Source: Bin5 sp965221345 (lineage in GTDB: Bacteria; Chloroflexota; Anaerolineae; Caldilineales; Caldilineaceae). Taken from it: a stretch of 64,000 bases of DNA. The stretch spans positions 2,976,001 through 3,040,000 of the forward strand of contig CBDCSD010000002.1 of the NCBI GenBank assembly GCA_965221345.1, written 5' to 3'. Of the stretch, positions 61,062 through 64,000 are shown piece after piece (the stretch's first letter is position 1; every line of letters starts with the position of its first letter). Under the pieces are notes generated by a model, which saw only the letters and a program-made list of their open reading frames with translations, made no database searches and had not been told where the DNA came from. A program made the position numbers and the translations under genes.

Positions 61062-61820
61062 ATGAGACGTGAAGAAGAAATCAAAAAAGGGCTGTACGAA
61101 CACACTTTAGTCGGTGAGGCGCGGGAGGTGGTCGAGCTCACGGAAGAGGGTATTGAAATGGGGATGGATCCCCTGGACATCCTCTTCGGCGCGCTCATTC
61201 CTTCTTTGCAAGAAGTTGGCCGTCTGTTCGAGATCGGCGAATACTTTGTGCCCGAAATGCTGGTTGCGGCGCGGGCCATGCAAGGAGCCATGGCCCTACT
61301 GCGCCCGCTGCTGGTCGACAAAGGCGCGGAGCCGATTGGCAAGGTCGTTATGTTGACCGTCAAGGGCGATGTCCACGATATTGGCAAGAACCTATGCAAT
61401 ATCATGCTTGAGGGCGAGGGCTTCGACATCGTTGACTTGGGCGTCAATGTCAAGCCGGAAGATGTCGTCGCCGCAGTACAGGAACATCAGCCCCAGCTTC
61501 TGGGCTTCTCCGCCTTTCTGACCACGACAATGCCCTTCTTCAAGTCGAATCTGGCCGCGTTGACCGAGGCCGGATTGCGAGACTCGGTCAGGGTGATGGT
61601 GGGCGGCGCGCCTGTGACGCAGGAGTACGCCGACAGCGTTGGGGCGGACGGCTTCGCGACTGATGCCAGCGCCGCTGTGCGTCTGGCCAAGAAACTCATG
61701 GTCGAAATGGGGTATGACATCACCATGGGGGGCAATGCCGGCGAAGGCGCTTCAGCCCTGGCCAGCGCGGTGCAAGCTGTCGAGGAACTCATGGTCAAAG
61801 CCGGACCACATGACGAGTAG
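61062..61820 (+). CDS. Corrinoid (cobalamin-binding) protein of MtaC/MtbC type
   Basis: A 252-residue corrinoid carrier. The N-terminal helical cap (~1-90; EMGMDPLDILFGALIPSLQE, in part) is followed by the B12-binding Rossmann domain with the base-off motif DVHDIGKNL (DxHxxG), and GFSAFLTTTMPFFK and GGAPVTQEYADSVGADGFATDA in part. It should carry the methyl group between the two methyltransferases beside it. It starts 12 bases after the UroD-like gene and ends 6 bases before the next. Confidence 0.92.
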   Translation: MRREEEIKKGLYEHTLVGEAREVVELTEEGIEMGMDPLDILFGALIPSLQEVGRLFEIGEYFVPEMLVAARAMQGAMALLRPLLVDKGAEPIGKVVMLTVKGDVHDIGKNLCNIMLEGEGFDIVDLGVNVKPEDVVAAVQEHQPQLLGFSAFLTTTMPFFKSNLAALTEAGLRDSVRVMVGGAPVTQEYADSVGADGFATDASAAVRLAKKLMVEMGYDITMGGNAGEGASALASAVQAVEELMVKAGPHDE

Positions 61821-61826
61821 CCAGAC

Positions 61827-62696
61827 ATGAACACCGTGATTTCCTCCGCAAAGAAAACTGTCGTTATCGGTCCCGAACACCCCTTTGTTATCATAGGCGA
61901 ACGCATCAACCCCACCGGCCGCAAAATCCTGACCAAGCAGATGATCGACCGCAACATGAGCATGGTCTGCCGCGATGCGCGCCGGCAGGTTGACGCGCAC
62001 GCGCATGTTCTCGACATCAACGCCGGCGTACCTGTCGACGGCGTCGAGCCGGAAATTCTCAGTCAAGCCATCCAAGCCGTGCAACAGACCGTGGACGTGC
62101 CGATTTCGATCGATTCTTCGGTGGTCGAAGCGCTGGAGGAGGGTCTCGCCGCCTACGAAGGCAAGGCCCTCGTCAATTCAGTAACCTACGAGGATGAGCG
62201 GCTGGAGACGGTACTACCGCTTGTCAAGAAATATGGCGCGGCCGTCGTCGGCGTTGCCAATGACGATACCGGCATCTCCAGCGACCCGCAGGAGCGGCTG
62301 CGCATCGCCACACTCATAGTCGAGCGCGCCGCAGACCACGGCATTCCGGCCGAGGACGTGGTGATCGACCCGCTGGCCCTCACTGTCAGCGCCGATGACA
62401 ATGCCGCCCTGATCACACTGGAGACTATCCGCATAATCCGCGAAAGCCTGGGTGTCAACATGACATGCGGCGCCAGCAACATCTCCTTCGGTCTGCCATG
62501 GCGGCCGACCGTAAACGCAGCGTTCCTGTCCATGGCGATCGCCGCAGGCCTGAACTCGGCAATCACCAATCCGCTTGAGGCCGAAATCCGGCACGCAATC
62601 TACGCCGCTGACCTGCTCATGGGGCACGACGCCTATGCGGCCAACCTGATTCAGGCATTCCGATCGGAACGAAAGCGCCAGCAAGCATCGATCTAA
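61827..62696 (+). CDS. Methyltetrahydrofolate:corrinoid-type methyltransferase (DHPS fold)
   Basis: A 289-residue TIM-barrel protein with a dihydropteroate-synthase/MeTr fold. IIGERINPTGRKI near the N-terminus, DINAGVPVDGVEPE, IDSSVVEAL, GVANDDTGI and ASNISFGLPWRP are the family blocks; the Asn of NISFG and Asp residues bind the pterin. It would transfer the methyl group from the corrinoid protein to tetrahydrofolate (or back). It sits directly after the corrinoid gene (6-base gap), in the operon order also found in Moorella-type methyl-transfer systems. Confidence 0.9.
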   Translation: MNTVISSAKKTVVIGPEHPFVIIGERINPTGRKILTKQMIDRNMSMVCRDARRQVDAHAHVLDINAGVPVDGVEPEILSQAIQAVQQTVDVPISIDSSVVEALEEGLAAYEGKALVNSVTYEDERLETVLPLVKKYGAAVVGVANDDTGISSDPQERLRIATLIVERAADHGIPAEDVVIDPLALTVSADDNAALITLETIRIIRESLGVNMTCGASNISFGLPWRPTVNAAFLSMAIAAGLNSAITNPLEAEIRHAIYAADLLMGHDAYAANLIQAFRSERKRQQASI

Positions 62697-62739
62697 CCTT
62701 CATTCCGTTCCATCCGGAAAGGCATCTGCGTTCGCTGTA

Positions 62740-64000
62740 ATGACAATAACTGCACCCACGCGCACGACCAAAGTCTCCATCGAGTTCCGTCCCCACGACA
62801 AGGTGACCCGCGTTCCCCCAGGAATGACGATCTTCAACGCCGCTAACTGGATTGGCCTGCCCATCGACAGCACTTGCGGCGCCAAAGGAACCTGCGGCAA
62901 ATGCAAGGTCCGCATCCTGCTCGGGCAAAACGGCGCTACCGCGGCCGACCGCAGGATCTTTACCGAAGAGGAACTGGCCGATGGCTGGCGGCTCTCATGC
63001 CGCAGTGAAGCCAATTCCGACGTAATCTGCCACGTGCCGCGGCTGATGGGAAACCCCAAAGCGGCACTGATGGGGGTCGACCGGCACGTTATCCTCAACG
63101 CAAACGTCTACAAGATCCCCCTGACCCTGACGCCGCCTTCCTTGGAAGACCAACGCAGCGATTTCAGCCGCATCCGCGACGCACTAGAGCCTGAAGGGTA
63201 TGCGATTGAGGCATCGCTCAACCTGTTGCGCCAGTTGCCGGGCGTTTTGCGCCGCCACCAGTGGCAGGTCACTGCCGTGGTGGTCGGACACGAGTTGGTC
63301 TGCGTCGAGGGAGGCGATACCAACAGCCGCTCATTTGGCCTGGCCTTTGATATTGGCACAACTACCGTCGTGGGCATGTTGATCGATCTCAACAGTGGCG
63401 CGCCGGTCGCAGTCCGTTCCGCCCTCAACGGCCAAGCAGCACAGGGAGCCGACGTAATCTCCCGAATCAGCTACACCATGCTCAACCAGGACGGCCTGTC
63501 CCAATTGAACGAGGTCATCCTCCGCACTCTGAACGGCCTCATCGCCCAACTCCTGGTGGAAGGGCAGGTGGCGGCGCACGAGGTGTATGAAGTCGTAACC
63601 GCCGGCAATGCCACTATGCAGCATCTGTTTTTGGGCGTCGACCCGGAGCCGATAGGTCTCGAACCGTTTATTCCCGCTGTCGAAGATATGGTGCAGGCGT
63701 CGGCCCAGGAGGTTGGCCTCGACATTCTGCCCCAGGCACAGATACACTGTCTCCCCTATCTCGGCGCCTATGTGGGCGCCGATCTTGTGGCAGGGCTATT
63801 GGCCACCGGCTTGGCACAGAATGAAGGGGTGCGGCTGCTGGTTGATGTTGGGACCAACGGAGAAATCATTCTGGGATCTGCCGCCCGCACAGTGGCCACA
63901 GCTGCGCCCGCCGGGCCTGCCTTTGAGGGTGCGCAGATCCAGGACGGTATGCGCGCCAGCGACGGCGCTATCGAGGCCGTGACCATCACCCTGGACGGGA
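62740..64000 (+). CDS. Reductive activator of corrinoid proteins (RACo-like), partial
   Basis: The first 420 codons of a gene that runs past the window's end. The N-terminal ferredoxin domain has the [2Fe-2S] motif CGAKGTCGKC (C-x5-C-x2-C near 47-56), with a further Cys in LSCRSE; a linker domain follows (~100-200), then the ASKHA ATPase start AFDIGTTTVVGMLIDL and LDVGTNGEIILG, matching the DUF4445/RACo family (usual length ~600). It would reduce inactive Co(II) corrinoid of the preceding protein. The start is ATG 62740, 43 bases after the methyltransferase stop, where the ferredoxin pattern begins. Confidence 0.88.
   Translation, partial: MTITAPTRTTKVSIEFRPHDKVTRVPPGMTIFNAANWIGLPIDSTCGAKGTCGKCKVRILLGQNGATAADRRIFTEEELADGWRLSCRSEANSDVICHVPRLMGNPKAALMGVDRHVILNANVYKIPLTLTPPSLEDQRSDFSRIRDALEPEGYAIEASLNLLRQLPGVLRRHQWQVTAVVVGHELVCVEGGDTNSRSFGLAFDIGTTTVVGMLIDLNSGAPVAVRSALNGQAAQGADVISRISYTMLNQDGLSQLNEVILRTLNGLIAQLLVEGQVAAHEVYEVVTAGNATMQHLFLGVDPEPIGLEPFIPAVEDMVQASAQEVGLDILPQAQIHCLPYLGAYVGADLVAGLLATGLAQNEGVRLLVDVGTNGEIILGSAARTVATAAPAGPAFEGAQIQDGMRASDGAIEAVTITLDG

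Overview
The window looks like a chromosomal contig from a Chloroflexota bacterium, possibly a Caldilineaceae-type and perhaps host-associated lineage. This is inferred from moderately high GC, Pro/Thr 'PTxTPT' linkers in secreted proteins, an LCP wall protein, a two-subunit ferredoxin 2-oxoacid oxidoreductase and a corrinoid methyl-transfer cluster. No phylogenetic marker was compared. Most core genes have Shine-Dalgarno sites, and several runs use 4-nt ATGA or GTGA overlaps.

Layout. 0-13 kb is housekeeping: MATE exporter, YigZ, HAD phosphatase, LCP protein, a PP2C-like/beta-propeller membrane protein, YchF-like GTPase, S1 protein with promoter and terminator, an SDR, a small membrane protein, a SirB1-like protein and an acyltransferase. 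13-18 kb (minus strand) holds korB-korA-gntR as an overlapping operon plus an M20 amidohydrolase. 18.5-21.5 kb holds a VOC protein and molybdopterin genes moeA-moaC-moaD-moaE. 21.7-23.1 kb holds an RNase P RNA gene followed by six tRNAs (Leu, Ala, Gly, Phe, Gln, His).

23.1-32.9 kb is an accessory island. It has two paralogous secreted fibronectin type III (FN3) proteins with matching promoters and leaders, an ISAzo13-family element, and an IS4-family element that splits the second FN3 gene. Deleting the IS plus one 8-bp target duplication restores that reading frame. 32.9-39.4 kb is a catabolic cluster (two SDRs, a sugar-isomerase-like protein, two Gfo/Idh/MocA dehydrogenases, a MaoC hydratase, a PhyH dioxygenase). 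39.8-45.9 kb holds a radical SAM gene whose apparent TGA stop is probably a selenocysteine codon, then pncB, miaB and a Ca2+/Na+ exchanger. 45.9-50.7 kb (minus) holds an amino-acid-type binding protein and a three-gene run of binding-protein, VWA and zinc-ribbon membrane proteins.

50.9-57.3 kb is a second accessory island. It has a HEPN-domain membrane protein, a membrane J-domain protein with two J-like domains, and an HNH-like membrane protein whose Tat signal is broken by an in-frame TGA. These are interrupted or flanked by two more copies of the same 1,137-bp IS4-family element, and an AAA ATPase follows. 58.9-64 kb is an Ldh-type oxidoreductase followed by a methyl-transfer operon (UroD/MtaA-like protein, corrinoid protein, methyltetrahydrofolate-type methyltransferase, RACo-like activator) that runs off the window end.

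The best leads are the selenocysteine radical SAM protein, the HEPN/J-domain/HNH membrane locus, the moaD tail lying in frame with moaE, the three-way mosaic IS copies, and the -1 frameshift in the ISAzo13 transposase.
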